DNA of 64,000 nucleotides from Vampirovibrio chlorellavorus (GTDB lineage Bacteria; Cyanobacteriota; Vampirovibrionia; Vampirovibrionales; Vampirovibrionaceae), in the NCBI GenBank assembly GCA_001858525.1, contig LAPX01000014.1, positions 1-64,000 of the forward strand, in the 5' to 3' direction. The position numbers and the translations under genes are program-made. Below the pieces are notes generated by a model. That model was not told where the DNA came from and searched no databases. It saw only the letters and a program-made list of their open reading frames with translations. Positions 63,136 through 64,000 of the stretch are shown one piece after another (position 1 is the first letter of the stretch; the number at the start of each line of letters is the position of its first letter).

Positions 63136-63172
63136 GGGCCGTGCTGACCAAGCACGGTCCTTGTGCTAGGAT
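63136..63172 (+). promoter_or_regulatory. Promoter with overlapping inverted repeat upstream of hom
   Basis: GGGCCGTGCT-GACCA-AGCACGGTCC (63136-63160) is a ten-pair inverted repeat with one G-T. CTGACC (63144-63149), 17 bases and TAGGAT (63167-63172) form a weak promoter overlapping it, so the repeat could be an operator; as RNA it lacks a T run. Confidence 0.45.
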
Positions 63173-63249
63173 ATTGGCGTTTTCGTTTATGATTCGCGCT
63201 TTGCCAGCCCGTCTTGCTATCAATAGAGTGTCCGAAGGAGTTTCCTCAC

Positions 63250-64000
63250 ATGTCCCTCTCGTCCAGCCAAACCGTGCCGAGCCCAACCGGCATGCCCCTC
63301 TCCTCCAGCGTTTCCCCCAAAGTGGTAATTGGCATGATTGGTCTGGGTACCGTGGGTTCAGGCGTATTTAAAATTTTTCGGGATCAGCCCGAGATTTTTT
63401 TCCAGAAGATTGCGGTAAAAGACGCCAGCAAAACCCGCACCATCGATGATCTGGATTTAGATCTCTTGTCGCAAGACCCCCATGCGGTGGTCAGTGACCC
63501 GGAAACCCAGGTCATTGTAGAACTGATGGGCGGGGCAGAACTGGCCAAGGATTTGGTGGTGGCGGCCATTCAAAACGGCAAGCACGTGGTTACCGCCAAC
63601 AAGGAACTCATCGCCAAGCACGGCCCGGAGCTGTTTGAACTGGCCCGCCAGCACAACGTGCGCATTTTATTTGAAGGGGCCGTGGCCGGGGGCATTCCCA
63701 TCATCATGCCCCTCAAACTCTCTCTGGGAGCCAACCGCATTGAGGAAATCGCCGGTATTTTAAACGGCACCACCAACTACATCCTGACCAAAATGACTCA
63801 GGAAGGCTGGAGCTTTGAGCAAGCCTTGCAAGAGGCTCAGGCCAAAGGCTTTGCCGAGGCCGACCCCACCAATGACGTGGAAGGCTTTGATGTGGGCTAC
63901 AAAATTTCGGTGTTGTCTCTCATTGCCTTCAAGCAAGTGGTGGACCCTCTGGCCATTCACCGGGAAGGCATTACCCACATCACCGCCGAGGACATTGAAA
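63250..64000 (+). CDS. hom: Homoserine dehydrogenase, 3'-truncated by window edge
   Basis: Hom reduces aspartate semialdehyde to homoserine, feeding threonine and methionine synthesis. The NAD(P)-binding motif is VIGMIGLGTVGSGVFKIF, then VVTANKELIAKHG, the VAGGIPIIMPL segment, the LNGTTNYILTKM motif and the EADPTNDVEGFDVGYK catalytic region. The N-terminal 20 residues are Ser/Pro-rich and non-conserved. ATG 63250 follows GGAG by nine bases. About 250 residues are present; the rest of the substrate domain and any ACT domain are beyond the window. Confidence 0.95.
   Translation, partial: MSLSSSQTVPSPTGMPLSSSVSPKVVIGMIGLGTVGSGVFKIFRDQPEIFFQKIAVKDASKTRTIDDLDLDLLSQDPHAVVSDPETQVIVELMGGAELAKDLVVAAIQNGKHVVTANKELIAKHGPELFELARQHNVRILFEGAVAGGIPIIMPLKLSLGANRIEEIAGILNGTTNYILTKMTQEGWSFEQALQEAQAKGFAEADPTNDVEGFDVGYKISVLSLIAFKQVVDPLAIHREGITHITAEDIE

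Overview
The window is one chromosomal segment of about 51-52% G+C (estimated by eye) from a diderm bacterium. lpxB points to lipid A, an SLH-domain protein suggests an outer envelope tethered to peptidoglycan, and mqnE/mqnA point to menaquinone made by the futalosine route. Several Flp/Tad-type pilin-like proteins, a GH6 cellulase, a large GHL10 hydrolase and many Pro/Gln-rich linkers fit a non-photosynthetic member of the Cyanobacteriota, class Vampirovibrionia (Melainabacteria), perhaps Vampirovibrio-like. That placement is inference from gene content; no rRNA gene, tRNA gene, CRISPR array, insertion sequence or phage gene was seen.

Layout. 1-4.3 kb: end of lpxB, then two paralogous Flp-like proteins with long helical C-termini and a pentapeptide-repeat protein, all on the minus strand. 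4.5-13.1 kb: a TreT-like glycosyltransferase, cysK, the coupled genes mqnE-mqnA-rsgA, ispA, and a DUF212 (PAP2-like) gene overlapping a GH6 gene. 13.2-17.8 kb (minus): a BlaI-type repressor, a CoA-transferase pair (scoAB), and a GNAT plus PRMT-like pair. 18.1-24 kb: a DinG-type helicase behind a perfect inverted repeat, a type IV pilin-like protein, a DUF1292 protein and sucCD. 24-33.6 kb: a 1049-residue GHL10 protein, a HEAT-repeat protein, an SLH-GerMN envelope protein, a GT39-like glycosyltransferase and an alpha/beta hydrolase with a Cys nucleophile. 33.7-45.5 kb: two tandem AdoMetDC-family genes behind a leader with two mutually exclusive hairpins, ArsR, a class A beta-lactamase-like protein, ppa, an AAA ATPase divergent from a TadG-like gene, a MerR-like coiled-coil protein, rseP and a CBS-DUF1385 fusion. 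45.9-51.4 kb: transaldolase, an exported protein, then rpsB-tsf-pyrH. 51.6-64 kb: an SRPBCC protein, a matrixin-like protease, three tandem Flp-like pilins, an acyl-CoA dehydrogenase with a remnant of a second copy beside it and a candidate structured RNA upstream, an MBL hydrolase, a very large PAS/GAF histidine kinase, an SDR, a deoxyribosyltransferase-like protein and the start of hom.

The genes form short operons mixing housekeeping functions (translation, TCA cycle, menaquinone, isoprenoids, amino acids) with envelope and surface functions (pilins, SLH, hydrolases, proteases). Points most worth following up are the bistable speD leader with its divergent second SpeD, the PqqD-like plus PRMT fusion next to a double GNAT, the paralogous pair of large Flp-like proteins, the everted CIRCE-like palindrome before dinG, and the acd locus.
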